A program made the position numbers and the translations under genes. Positions 7,642-15,119 of a stretch of 32,453 nt of DNA are shown in pieces; position 1 is the first letter of the stretch; the number at the start of each line of letters is the position of its first letter. The DNA comes from Chloroflexaceae bacterium (GTDB lineage Bacteria > Chloroflexota > Chloroflexia > Chloroflexales > Chloroflexaceae): assembly GCA_012031225.1 (NCBI GenBank), contig JAAUTZ010000042.1, positions 1 to 32,453 on the forward strand, given 5' to 3'. The notes under the pieces were generated by a model, which was given only the letters and a program-made list of their open reading frames with translations, ran no database searches and was not told where the DNA came from.

Positions 7642-8432
7642 GACAGTTCCATTCCTTCCAAAAGTTTCTTGAGCTGGAGTCGCCCGCGCCGTAGGTGCGT
7701 CTTAACGGTACTTTCCGGTAGCCCTGTAATGGCGATAATTTCCTGATACGAGAGATCGTTCCAGTAAAACAGCGTCAGCACCTCGCGGTACTTATCGGGC
7801 AGGCGTTGCAAGGCATGGCGCACCACAGCATCACGCTCGTGCTGCTGCACCACCCGCTCCGGCGTATCATCGGTATTGGTGAGCCAATAATCAACATCAT
7901 CCAGATTGACCCACTGTTGGGCTTGGCGTTTCAGGGCATTCCAGCCACGCTGCACATCAGTGCAATAGTTACTCGCAATTGTGAGCAACCACGCCCGAAA
8001 GCGGCGGCTCTGATCAAACGTGTGCAGGCGCGTGTAGGCTCGGTAAAATACCTCCTGTACGGCATCTTCGGCATCGTGAGCATTGCCCAAGCGGTAGTAG
8101 GCATGCGTGTAAACGGCCCCGCTATACCGCTCGATCAGCTGGGCATACGCATCCTGATCACCCGCCAACGTCTGCGCGATCCATTCGCGCTCCGCAGTCT
8201 GTTCCTGCGCGGCACGCTGTTCCCGCAAATACTCGGCAAAAAAGGCCTGCCCTTGCATCAGGAGCGCATCATCTACGGCGAGCGTCTCAGGCAGCTTAGG
8301 TACACCGTGCTGCGCGAGGAACTGATCAACGGCATGCTGGGCAGCAGGCTCATCCAGTATCTGGCACGCCTGTTGCATCAGCCGCTCGTGAATCTGCGGC
8401 ATTCCTGCGCCATCTCTCTGCCCCTGCTCCAT
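7638..8432 (-). CDS. ECF-type RNA polymerase sigma factor
   Basis: A 264-residue sigma-70 family factor. Region 2 is at about residues 92-150 (DAYAQLIERYSGAVYTHAYY, then DAEDAVQEVFYRAY). Region 4 is at about 205-258 (LQRLPDKYREVLTLFYW, then the helix-turn-helix YQEIIAITGLPESTVKTHL). There is no region 1.2 or 3, as in ECF factors. An extra N-terminal piece of about 75 residues, mostly helical (MPQIHERLMQQACQILDEPA), is longer than usual and could bind a regulator. It heads a three-gene operon with 4-bp overlaps (sigma, anti-sigma-like, bactofilin-like), which points to an envelope response. No clear promoter was found upstream. Confidence 0.92.
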   Translation of the reverse strand: MEQGQRDGAGMPQIHERLMQQACQILDEPAAQHAVDQFLAQHGVPKLPETLAVDDALLMQGQAFFAEYLREQRAAQEQTAEREWIAQTLAGDQDAYAQLIERYSGAVYTHAYYRLGNAHDAEDAVQEVFYRAYTRLHTFDQSRRFRAWLLTIASNYCTDVQRGWNALKRQAQQWVNLDDVDYWLTNTDDTPERVVQQHERDAVVRHALQRLPDKYREVLTLFYWNDLSYQEIIAITGLPESTVKTHLRRGRLQLKKLLEGMELS

Positions 8433-8604
8433 GCTCCGTTCCTATCTAGCAATACGGCGTGTGCCCGCGAAAGTTGCAGCACAGGCGCACGTCCTGCTCA
8501 GCCTGCATCGCCGTGTGTAGTATACACGCGGGCAGGCTCCCCGTGCACAGCCCCGCGCCCCAACCGCACCATCCTCCAATCTGCAAAGATCATGCGGATT
8601 ACTG

Positions 8605-8633
8605 TTCATGAATATCGCGCAAGATGCTATAAT
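8605..8633 (+). promoter_or_regulatory. Putative promoter of the UPF0158-like gene
   Basis: TTCATG (8605-8610), 17-bp spacer ending in TGC, then a perfect TATAAT (8628-8633). It predicts a leader of about 125 bases before the gene at 8765. The rest of 8433-8604 shows no gene. Confidence 0.65.
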
Positions 8634-8689
8634 AGTAGCGCGGTAAGGCTGGCAACCACACCAGTGTACCCCAACCAAACGAGATTCCA

Positions 8690-8712
8690 CCGCACGGGAA
8701 CGGGGCGTGCGG
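8690..8712 (+). other. Hairpin in the 5' leader of the UPF0158-like gene
   Basis: Perfect 7-bp stem CCGCACG / CGTGCGG with a 9-base loop, inside the predicted leader. It matches no riboswitch I recognise; it could affect stability or translation of the downstream gene. Confidence 0.4.
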
Positions 8713-8764
8713 AGTGGGACATTGTGTAGCTGTTGGATTTCCCCGTAGACTGTGGGAGCATGCC

Positions 8765-9007
8765 GTGGCAGATTATAACCGCGAGGCAATCCGCATTGCA
8801 TTGACAGAACAAGATAATTCATACAGCCATTACTTGGACATGGAAACGGGCAAGGTGGTACGGATCAACGACACCGATCCGAATGACGAAGCAACCCGCG
8901 AGCAGGTGTTTGCGGGCTATGGTGATCGGTTCCGTTACATTCCCGGCGGCAAACCCGGCGCAGGCGATGCCGAGGTGCAGCAGTGGTTGGAAGCAGAGGG
9001 TCTGTAA
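8765..9007 (+). CDS. UPF0158-like small protein
   Basis: An 80-residue acidic protein. The N-terminal part (NREAIRIALTEQDNSYSHYLDMETGKVV) resembles the start of UPF0158 proteins, where a helix is followed by a strand with YLD-x-ETG. Function is unknown. The start GTG 8765 has GGAG seven bases upstream (8755-8758); a further in-frame GTG at 8714 has no such site and would add atypical residues. It is a single-gene transcript with a structured leader and ends near a hairpin at 9078-9109. Confidence 0.6.
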   Translation: MADYNREAIRIALTEQDNSYSHYLDMETGKVVRINDTDPNDEATREQVFAGYGDRFRYIPGGKPGAGDAEVQQWLEAEGL

Positions 9008-9077
9008 CCGATTGCTTCGGTGCCGTGCCGGTGTGTCGGCGCGGTATACCCTGCCGCCTGCCCACCCCGCACAACCA

Positions 9078-9109
9078 GTGTGCCTGATGCAGCGGCGTAT
9101 CAGCCACAC
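9078..9109. terminator. Hairpin between converging genes
   Basis: An 11-bp stem with one mismatch (GTGTGCCTGAT 9078-9088 with ATCAGCCACAC 9099-9109) and a 10-base loop, between the UPF0158-like gene and the permease gene. There is no clear T tract, so termination is inferred from stem and place. Confidence 0.5.
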
Positions 9110-9113
9110 ACCA

Positions 9114-10451
9114 TTACTGTTTCTCGTAGGGTTGTCCGATGGCAGCTGGGGGGGTTGCCCGTCCGATCACGCCCGCGAGCACGATAATCGTTGTAACATA
9201 GGGCAGAATTTGCAAGAACTGCACCGGCAAAGGCCAGCCCATCAACTCTACCTGCAAGAGTTGAAAGCGTGTGCCGAGAGCCTCGGTGTAGGCAAACAGC
9301 ATCGCCCCGCCGAGTGCCCCAAACGGGGTCCACTTGCCAAAGATCATCGCGGCAAGCGCAATAAACCCTTTGCCCGCCGTCATGCCATCATCGAAGTTGC
9401 CTACCGTTTCGAGTGAAAACCACGCCCCACCAAGCCCAGCAATCATGCCACTAATCAAGAGATTCATGTAGCGCGTGCGGATCACATTTACGCCAAGCGT
9501 ATCGGCCGCACGCGGGTTCTCGCCCACGGCCCGCAAGCGCAAGCCCCAGCGCGTCGAGAAGATCACAACATTGGCAACGACCACCAGCACGAACATGGTG
9601 AAGAAGATTGGCTTGCCGGTGAACAGCAGCGCACCAAGAATGGGAATATCACTCAAGATCGGGATTTCCAACGTTGGCAACGTCACCCGCCCACCCTGTA
9701 CCTCAACCAGATACGTGCGGCGCAGGTAGCTCGTCAAGCCGATGGCGAGAATATTGATCACCGTACCACTGATGATCTGATCGGTGCGAAAGCTGATCGA
9801 GAGCATGCCGTGCAGGAGTGCAGCAACCCCACCCGTCAGCATTGCCACCAGTACGCCGATCCCAATCGGGATGTAGCAGAACAACGGCTTGCCCTCAGTG
9901 GCGAGGCACACATTCGGCTCCTGCCCAAAGGCGGCCGCAATGCCGGGCGCAGCATTGATGTCGAGAAACACAAACGCCGCAAAGCCAAATGCCGCGCCCA
10001 TGAGCATCTTGCCTTCAATGGCAATATTGACTACGCCGGAACGTTCGGCGAAGATGCCTGCCAATGCCCCTAGCATCAGCGGCGTGCCCAGCCGCAACGT
10101 CTCGCTGATCATCGTCAGCGCATTCGTTTGCTTGCCCGCCGCCGCCGCAATTAAGACGGCGGGAAAGATGCTGATCAGGCTCACGATCACAAGCGCATTG
10201 CCAACCCGCTGGGTAGCCGGGAATAGGCTGAGGATCCCCGTGCCGAGATAGAGTGCGCCTAGCATCAGCATCGTGATCACCGTCGGAAACTCGATGCTCG
10301 GCGCACTGGGGCCCACCCCGAATACAAGGCGCGAGACTTGATCGGCGTGGGTACTCAAGGCGGGGAGATAGGCGATCAGTAACAGCGCACCGATCCCCAG
10401 AAAAAACCATCCAAAGATTCGCTGCCGGTTGCTGCTTGCTTGTACGCCCAT
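9114..10451 (-). CDS. Nucleoside/simple-sugar ABC transporter permease, YufQ/NupQ-like
   Basis: Membrane permease of the branched type used by nucleoside (BMP-family) importers. The family signature lies near residue 140: ETLRLGTPLMLGALAGIFAERSGVVNIAIEGKMLMGA. A cytosolic loop RLRAVGENPRAADTLGVNV, which contacts the ATPase, follows in the second half. At 445 residues it is about 130 longer than typical YufQ-type permeases. The extra part is at the N-terminus and holds three hydrophobic helices (about 12-30, 55-80, 85-105). A further insert near residue 180 carries two Cys (NVCLATEG, LFCYIP). No ATPase, second permease or binding protein is adjacent, so the partners must be encoded elsewhere. 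Confidence 0.85.
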   Translation of the reverse strand: MGVQASSNRQRIFGWFFLGIGALLLIAYLPALSTHADQVSRLVFGVGPSAPSIEFPTVITMLMLGALYLGTGILSLFPATQRVGNALVIVSLISIFPAVLIAAAAGKQTNALTMISETLRLGTPLMLGALAGIFAERSGVVNIAIEGKMLMGAAFGFAAFVFLDINAAPGIAAAFGQEPNVCLATEGKPLFCYIPIGIGVLVAMLTGGVAALLHGMLSISFRTDQIISGTVINILAIGLTSYLRRTYLVEVQGGRVTLPTLEIPILSDIPILGALLFTGKPIFFTMFVLVVVANVVIFSTRWGLRLRAVGENPRAADTLGVNVIRTRYMNLLISGMIAGLGGAWFSLETVGNFDDGMTAGKGFIALAAMIFGKWTPFGALGGAMLFAYTEALGTRFQLLQVELMGWPLPVQFLQILPYVTTIIVLAGVIGRATPPAAIGQPYEKQ

Positions 10452-10529
10452 CTCCGCTTCCCTTCTTGCTGATGCTGCGCCGATTGTGATTGCCCCGCCT
10501 GCCGGTGCGAACAGCCGCGAGGGCCAGAG

Positions 10530-10558
10530 TTGCCGCGCCTATGCGGATGTGGTATGCT
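10530..10558 (+). promoter_or_regulatory. Putative promoter of the zinc-ribbon gene
   Basis: TTGCCG (10530-10535), 17-bp spacer ending in TGG, then TATGCT (10553-10558). The leader to the gene at 10686 is about 120 bases and contains the palindrome GTAACGTTAC near 10575. Confidence 0.5.
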
Positions 10559-10685
10559 TACCAGTAATGTACAGTAACGTTACCCTGCACCACTTCACGC
10601 ATGCTGCTTACCTTGCTAGGAGCAGGGAAGTCTCCGCGTGGCTCAGCGTGATGCCAATAACTGCTTGCCGAAAGGATTCCCACCC

Positions 10686-10895
10686 ATGAGCTTTGAAGAT
10701 CGGACGTTGATCTGCCGCGACTGTGGCGTTGAATTTATTTTTACTGCGGGTGAGCAAGAGTTCTATGCCCAGAAGGGGTTTCTGAACGATCCCGTCCGCT
10801 GCCCAGAATGCCGCAAAGCTCGCAAGCAAGCCCAACCCCGCAGCTCCGGTGAGCGCGGTGGGCGCGGGCAACGGAGCCGCACGGGTTCAGCCTAA
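10686..10895 (+). CDS. Small zinc-ribbon protein
   Basis: A 69-residue protein with two Cys pairs, CRDC (residues 10-13) and CPEC (38-41), spaced as a zinc ribbon and framing FIFTAGEQEFYAQKGF. This matches the probable zinc-ribbon domain (zf-trcl type) common in Chloroflexota and Cyanobacteria. The C-terminus is a Ser/Gly/Arg-rich basic tail that could bind nucleic acid. ATG 10686 has an AAAGG ribosome-binding site about 12 bases upstream. Function is unknown; RNA or DNA binding is a reasonable guess. It is a single gene whose end converges on rsbT. Confidence 0.8.
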   Translation: MSFEDRTLICRDCGVEFIFTAGEQEFYAQKGFLNDPVRCPECRKARKQAQPRSSGERGGRGQRSRTGSA

Positions 10896-10903
10896 GCGCA
10901 CCT

Positions 10904-11305
10904 TTAGCTGCGCCATTTGCGGCACACAATCATTGTCCCGACCCCCACTTCGGTATTGATTGTAAATTCATCCATGAGCCGCTTCGCACCCGGCAAGCCC
11001 ATGCCCATGCCCCGTGAGGTGGTGTAACCATCCTGCATGGCAAGGCTCAAATCGGCAATGCCGGGACCTTGGTCTTCACAGACGATCTCAATCCCTCTGC
11101 GCCCGAGCTTCTCAATCTCGCGCACCGTCACACTACCTGTGCCCGCGTACAGAAAGATGTTGCGGGCAAGCTCACTCACGGCAGTGGCGATCCGCGCCTG
11201 ATCAATTGCGCCAAAGCCGATGCTTTTGGCTGTATCCCGAGCGAGCGTGCGGGCAATCACAATATCTAGATCGCTGCGGATTACCGCAGCTTTAGAAGGT
11301 GTCAT
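10904..11305 (-). CDS. rsbT: RsbT-like serine/threonine kinase (anti-sigma regulatory factor type)
   Basis: A GHKL-fold kinase of about 133 residues. The N box (AVSELARNIFLYAG), G1 box (DQGPGI) and G2 box (GMGMGLPGAKRLMDEF) are in order, and the whole sequence follows RsbT closely. In stressosomes RsbT phosphorylates RsbS and RsbR, then leaves to switch on a downstream phosphatase or other output. Its start overlaps the rsbS end by 14 bp (ATG 11305). An upstream ATG at 11317 is possible, but there the AGGAGG abuts the start codon. Translational coupling with rsbS is likely. Confidence 0.88.
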   Translation of the reverse strand: MTPSKAAVIRSDLDIVIARTLARDTAKSIGFGAIDQARIATAVSELARNIFLYAGTGSVTVREIEKLGRRGIEIVCEDQGPGIADLSLAMQDGYTTSRGMGMGLPGAKRLMDEFTINTEVGVGTMIVCRKWRS

Positions 11306-11690
11306 ATCCGCTCTCATCCTCCTGAGCCAGCTGCTCCTGCTTCTGCATCAGTTCCAGCCCTTTTTCAAGGTTCAGTGCAGTCAATACATTGGGCAGCTCT
11401 AAGCCTAGCTCCACCAATGTAATCGCCACCGCTGGCTGCAACCCAGTGAGTACCACACGCGCCCCCATCAAGCCCGACATCGCCGCAATGTCAGCGATCA
11501 TGCGCCCAATGAAGCTGTCCACCACATCTATGGCAGTCAGATCAATAATCACAGCGCGAGATTTGGTGGTGTGAATCTTCTCTAGGAGGTCATCTTTAAA
11601 TTGAACCGCAGATGCGTCGTGCAACGCAACTTGAATTGAGGCAATCAAGACATTGCCGACTTTGAGAATTGGAATGCGGATACTGTTCAC
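11292..11690 (-). CDS. rsbS: RsbS-like STAS-domain protein
   Basis: A 132-residue single STAS domain. The sequence follows RsbS almost motif by motif: IPILKVGNVLIASIQVALHD, IDLTAIDVVDSFIGRMIADIAAMSGLMGARVVLTG, then ITLVELGLEL. The Ser of DSFIGRM is the residue phosphorylated by RsbT in RsbS. It forms the core of a stressosome with RsbR sensor paralogs. Start GTG 11690 has GAGGAG seven bases upstream. No RsbR, RsbX or RsbU lies alongside, so the sensors are expected elsewhere. Confidence 0.9.
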   Translation of the reverse strand: MNSIRIPILKVGNVLIASIQVALHDASAVQFKDDLLEKIHTTKSRAVIIDLTAIDVVDSFIGRMIADIAAMSGLMGARVVLTGLQPAVAITLVELGLELPNVLTALNLEKGLELMQKQEQLAQEDESGYDTF

Positions 11691-11783
11691 AATCTACTCC
11701 TCAAGGCTATGTAGGAGCATGTATTACTTAAATGTGCCGATGAATTTTCAGCTACACGTAGCAACAGGATTAGCTTCTCTCTT

Positions 11784-11812
11784 ATTGTATGCGAGGATGC
11801 TTAAAATGTCCA
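11784..11812 (-). promoter_or_regulatory. Putative promoter of rsbS-rsbT
   Basis: Minus strand: TGGACA (11812-11807), 17-bp spacer, TACAAT (11789-11784); five of six matches in each box. The leader is about 85 bases. One of the few strong promoters here without a TG extension. Confidence 0.65.
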
Positions 11813-11879
11813 TCTCGTGATAGGTCTTATGTGTGACAGTGACTATGCCTGCCACCCAACGGAAAGGCAGTAGCTGACA

Positions 11880-11888
11880 TGGTATAAT
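11880..11888 (+). promoter_or_regulatory. Putative extended -10 promoter of the nitrilase-family gene
   Basis: TGG then a perfect TATAAT (11883-11888); the -35 region is weak. Diverges from the rsbS promoter about 70 bp away. Confidence 0.6.
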
Positions 11889-11967
11889 ACACGGAACAAC
11901 GTTGTACATTGAACTATACGTGATTTTTGCACGATTTAGTCTGCACGACTACCAGTTGGGGAAGCCA

Positions 11968-12762
11968 ATGCAGGTTACTGTTGCGTTAGCCCAAATAGAT
12001 ATTGTCGCGGGCGACCCCGCTGCCAATCTTACGACGGTGCAAACTCTCGCCGCCACTGCCGCCGCACGCGGCGCAGAGCTGCTGGTGCTGCCGGAGCTAT
12101 GGTCTACGGGCTACGTCCTCGCGCAGGCAACGACGCTAGCTGATGCGCTTGGTGAAGGCTTGCACGCTGAATTGAGGGACCTTGCCGCCACCCAGCAGAT
12201 CGCCATTGTTGGCTCGACCTTGACGTGGCGCGGCGCAGCCCAGCCCGCCAATACCGCAACCTGCTATGATCGCACGGGGGCACTGCTCGCCGCCTACGAT
12301 AAAATCCACCTGTTCAACTTGATGGATGAAGGGGCACACCTTGCCCCCGGCGACACGCCCGCCAGCTTCGATGCTGGGTGGGGCCAGACGGCACTGGCGA
12401 TCTGCTACGATCTGCGCTTCCCTGAGCTGTTCCGGCTGTACGCCCTGCGCGGCGCACGCCTGCTGATCATCCCCGCCGAGTGGCCTACCGCCCGCATCGC
12501 CCACTGGCGCACGCTGGTGCAGGCGCGGGCAATTGAGAACCAATGCTTCGTGATTGCTGTCAATCGGGTCGGGCACGATGCCGCCACCAGCTTTGGCGGG
12601 CACTCACTGGTGGTGGATGCGTGGGGGCAGATTGTCGTGGAAGGCGACGATCAAGCGGCGTTGCTCTTTGCGACACTTGACCTTGACCTTGTGGATGATG
12701 TTCGGGAGCGCATGTCTATCTGGCACGACCGTCGCCCGGATATTTACGGGACACTGCCATAA
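11968..12762 (+). CDS. Carbon-nitrogen hydrolase (nitrilase superfamily)
   Basis: A 264-residue amidase-type hydrolase with the full catalytic triad: Glu in LPELWSTG, Lys in YDKIHLF, Cys in AICYDLRFPELF. The length and the segments LIIPAEWPTARIAHW, ARAIENQCFVIAVNRVG and DRRPDIY place it near the omega-amidase / MtnU group, which cleaves small amides such as 2-oxo acid amides. The exact substrate is not visible. ATG 11968 follows GGGGAAG closely, and the alternative upstream start at 11902 would add residues outside the fold. The solute-binding lipoprotein gene starts 20 bp later and may be cotranscribed. Confidence 0.88.
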   Translation: MQVTVALAQIDIVAGDPAANLTTVQTLAATAAARGAELLVLPELWSTGYVLAQATTLADALGEGLHAELRDLAATQQIAIVGSTLTWRGAAQPANTATCYDRTGALLAAYDKIHLFNLMDEGAHLAPGDTPASFDAGWGQTALAICYDLRFPELFRLYALRGARLLIIPAEWPTARIAHWRTLVQARAIENQCFVIAVNRVGHDAATSFGGHSLVVDAWGQIVVEGDDQAALLFATLDLDLVDDVRERMSIWHDRRPDIYGTLP

Positions 12763-12782
12763 GCTCGTTATGTACACGATGG

Positions 12783-14135
12783 ATGCGCTGGAGCTACCCC
12801 CATTGGCGGGCATTGCTGCTAGGATTGCTGGTATGGGCAAGCCTCCTATCCGCCTGTGCCGCGCCCCCCGCCCCTGAGCCGGTATCAACCAGTGTGCCCC
12901 TAGTGCGCCCACTGGTGCTGTGGCATGCGTGGTCAGCGAGCGAACAGCGCACTCTTGCTATGCTGATTGAGCAGTACAATCAGACGAGTGCCGTGCCGAT
13001 TGTGCTGCAAGCCGTACCCGCTGCCACATTTGCCACCGAATTGCAGGATGCCCTGCTCGTGGGCAATGCCCCTGATCTGCTCCTCGTCCAGAGCCACACC
13101 CTCGGCGCACTATCCGATACCAACCTGATCCAGCCGATTACCGCCGCGCACTGGAGTCCCACTGAGCGCGAGGACATCCTGCCGACGGTGCTTGCCAGTG
13201 CGCTCGTGACAGGCACGCTAGCGATGAGCGCAACCACCGCTGAACGGCCTACCGATCCGGCTGCCCTGCTCAATGATCCTGCCCAACTCTATGGCGTGCC
13301 AATCAGCTTCGACACGCTTGGCTTGTATTACCACCGCGCCCAAGCAGGCACAACCCCGAAAAGCATGGCGCAGGTGCTGGCAATTGCGGAGACATTAGCC
13401 CAGACGGATAGCGAGCCACCAACGTGGGGCATGGCCTATACCCTATCGCTGGACAAGACCTTGCCCTACCTGAGCGCAACAGGCGGGGCTGTCTTTGCAC
13501 CGGATGGCACGGTGGTGCTGGCCGCAAGCGGGCGACCCGGCACCGAGTTCTGGCTAGAATGGCTCCTCGCCCTGAGCCGTCAGCCGGGGGTTCTCGCAAC
13601 CAGCGATAGCATTGTGATAGATAGTGCCTTACGCTCACAGAGCGCATGGATGACGATAGATTGGGCACACACGCTTCCCCGTTACCAAAGCCTGTGGGGG
13701 GAACAATTGGAAGTAGCGGTGCTGCCCCCGATTGAGCCAGAAGGCTTGCCCCCGCGCCCCTTCGTGCAGAGCATGGTGCTGGCTCTACCGGAACAAGCCC
13801 AGCCTGCCCCCGCCGATCAGGTTGCGGCCCTCATTGCCTACCTGCACAGCCCCGCCGTGCAGACCACCCTGCTTGAACAGGGCTACCAGCCCGTGCGAGC
13901 CAGCCTGCCGCTTACGGGCGGTACGAGCCAGCTCCGAGCCGCCCGCAGCTTCCGGGCCCAAACTGCCACCGCGCTGCCGATGCCCACCTCACGCTTCGAG
14001 AATGAGGTCGTGCGTGGCGAGTTGCAGCGCATGCTCGCGGCGGTGCTGCGCGGCGTGATTGCCCCTTCGGATGCGATTACCCGCGCCGATCAGATGATCC
14101 GGGAGCAGCAGCAGGGGCTACCCGCCCAGCCATAA
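12783..14135 (+). CDS. Extracellular solute-binding lipoprotein, family 1
   Basis: A 450-residue substrate-binding protein of an ABC importer, anchored outside the membrane. The signal peptide ends in a lipobox (LLSAC, Cys about residue 24), followed by a Pro-rich linker. The mature part shows family 1 features: LVLWHAWSASEQRTLAMLIEQYNQ at the N-terminus, then LLVGNAPDLLLVQSHTLGAL, YGVPISFDTLGLYYHR and AWMTIDWAHTLPRYQ. Sugars or oligosaccharides are the usual ligands; none can be named here. No permease or ATPase gene is beside it. It converges on the DtxR-family gene, with a hairpin between. Confidence 0.85.
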   Translation: MRWSYPHWRALLLGLLVWASLLSACAAPPAPEPVSTSVPLVRPLVLWHAWSASEQRTLAMLIEQYNQTSAVPIVLQAVPAATFATELQDALLVGNAPDLLLVQSHTLGALSDTNLIQPITAAHWSPTEREDILPTVLASALVTGTLAMSATTAERPTDPAALLNDPAQLYGVPISFDTLGLYYHRAQAGTTPKSMAQVLAIAETLAQTDSEPPTWGMAYTLSLDKTLPYLSATGGAVFAPDGTVVLAASGRPGTEFWLEWLLALSRQPGVLATSDSIVIDSALRSQSAWMTIDWAHTLPRYQSLWGEQLEVAVLPPIEPEGLPPRPFVQSMVLALPEQAQPAPADQVAALIAYLHSPAVQTTLLEQGYQPVRASLPLTGGTSQLRAARSFRAQTATALPMPTSRFENEVVRGELQRMLAAVLRGVIAPSDAITRADQMIREQQQGLPAQP

Positions 14136-14151
14136 TGTGCCGCACAAGTCA

Positions 14152-14185
14152 GGCAAGCGGGGCTAGTGGCAGGGCATCGCTTGCC
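14152..14185. terminator. Hairpin between converging genes
   Basis: GGCAAGCG (14152-14159) pairs with CGCTTGCC (14178-14185) across an 18-base loop, between the lipoprotein and DtxR-family genes. No T tract, so only a candidate terminator. Confidence 0.4.
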
Positions 14186-14189
14186 CAGC

Positions 14190-14891
14190 TCAGCCCATTT
14201 CCACATAAATCATATCTGCGAGGCGTGCATCAATCGCATGGACATACTGCGCCACCTGCACCGTAATGGGCCCCCCAAACGGAGCAAGGGTGACAATCGT
14301 TACGAGCACCCCCGGCACCAAGCCCAGATCGGCAAGGTAGCGCAACCGCTCGGCATGCTGATCGGCAACGCGCACGATCCGCGCTGTGTCGCCGGCACTG
14401 AGATTGGCAAGGCGGGTGCCCGAACGCATCGGGAGGACCCCATCCTCATCGGGAATCGGATCGCCGTGCGGATCGAACGTTGGCTGCCCTAGATGCGCGG
14501 CAATGCGTGCTTCGAGCTTTTCGCTGATGTAGTGTTCAAGCGCATCTGCTTCTTCGTGGACTTCATCCCAGCTGTAGCCGAGTGCCTGCACAAGGTAGAG
14601 TTCCAGCAGGCGGTGGTGGCGGATCACTTCCAGCGCAATCTTCTGTCCGGCCGCAGTCAAGCGCACCCCTTGATAGGGCGTATAATCCACGAGCTGCAAC
14701 TCAGCTAGCTTCTTGATCATGCCCGTAACGGAACCCGGCTTAAATCCGCCGAGCTGCTCGCTCAGGGCGGATGTCGTCACTTCGCCGTGCTGCTGTTGGA
14801 GCAGGTAGATCGCCCGCAGATAATCTTCCATACTAGGGGTAATACGCGGCGTGGCTGCATTATCAGGGGCAATCTCATCCTCATGTGGCAT
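14190..14891 (-). CDS. DtxR/MntR-family metal-dependent transcription regulator with FeoA domain
   Basis: A 233-residue repressor. It has an N-terminal winged helix (PSMEDYLRAIYLLQQQHG, SALSEQLGGFKPGSVTGMIKKL), a dimerisation domain with metal ligands (RHHRLLELYL; EEADALEHYI) and a C-terminal FeoA/SH3-like domain (GDTARIVRVADQ...YLADLGLVPG). The residue after SME is Asp, as in manganese-sensing MntR (D8), not Met as in DtxR/IdeR. The second MntR ligand (E11) is Arg here, so the metal is uncertain, with Mn(II) slightly favoured. Start ATG 14891 has GAGGAG seven bases upstream; ATG 14906 is the alternative. Divergent from usp. Confidence 0.85.
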   Translation of the reverse strand: MPHEDEIAPDNAATPRITPSMEDYLRAIYLLQQQHGEVTTSALSEQLGGFKPGSVTGMIKKLAELQLVDYTPYQGVRLTAAGQKIALEVIRHHRLLELYLVQALGYSWDEVHEEADALEHYISEKLEARIAAHLGQPTFDPHGDPIPDEDGVLPMRSGTRLANLSAGDTARIVRVADQHAERLRYLADLGLVPGVLVTIVTLAPFGGPITVQVAQYVHAIDARLADMIYVEMG

Positions 14892-14935
14892 GGCATCGCT
14901 CCTCATGGTGCGGACGGGTAGCTCACTGCATGATA

Positions 14936-14965
14936 AGCATAGCGGGTGTATGCCCCCTGTGTCAA
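14936..14965 (-). promoter_or_regulatory. Putative promoter of the DtxR-family gene
   Basis: Minus strand: perfect TTGACA (14965-14960), 18-bp spacer, TATGCT (14941-14936). It lies about 45 bases before the start. The overlapping ATGCTTATCAT is a possible operator for self-repression. Confidence 0.6.
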
Positions 14966-15069
14966 GCTCGCCCACCACACGAGTGAAGCCCACCCCCCAG
15001 ATCTGCCCCAGAATCACCACAATTCCCGATCCGGGTCCGGTAGATGTAGCAGAGGCAGGATAGCTGTAG

Positions 15070-15075
15070 TATAAT
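15070..15075 (+). promoter_or_regulatory. Putative -10 element of the universal stress gene
   Basis: Perfect TATAAT, 45 bases before the gene start. The -35 is weak and there is no TGn extension directly before it. Confidence 0.5.
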
Positions 15076-15119
15076 AGAAACAGGGATGTACAACGTAGTA
15101 TGTTTCTGGAGGTACAGTG

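Noticed and set aside
7806-8729. 307-residue open frame on the plus strand
   Set aside because: Lies opposite the ECF sigma gene, whose motifs are clear; the frame runs into noncoding DNA.
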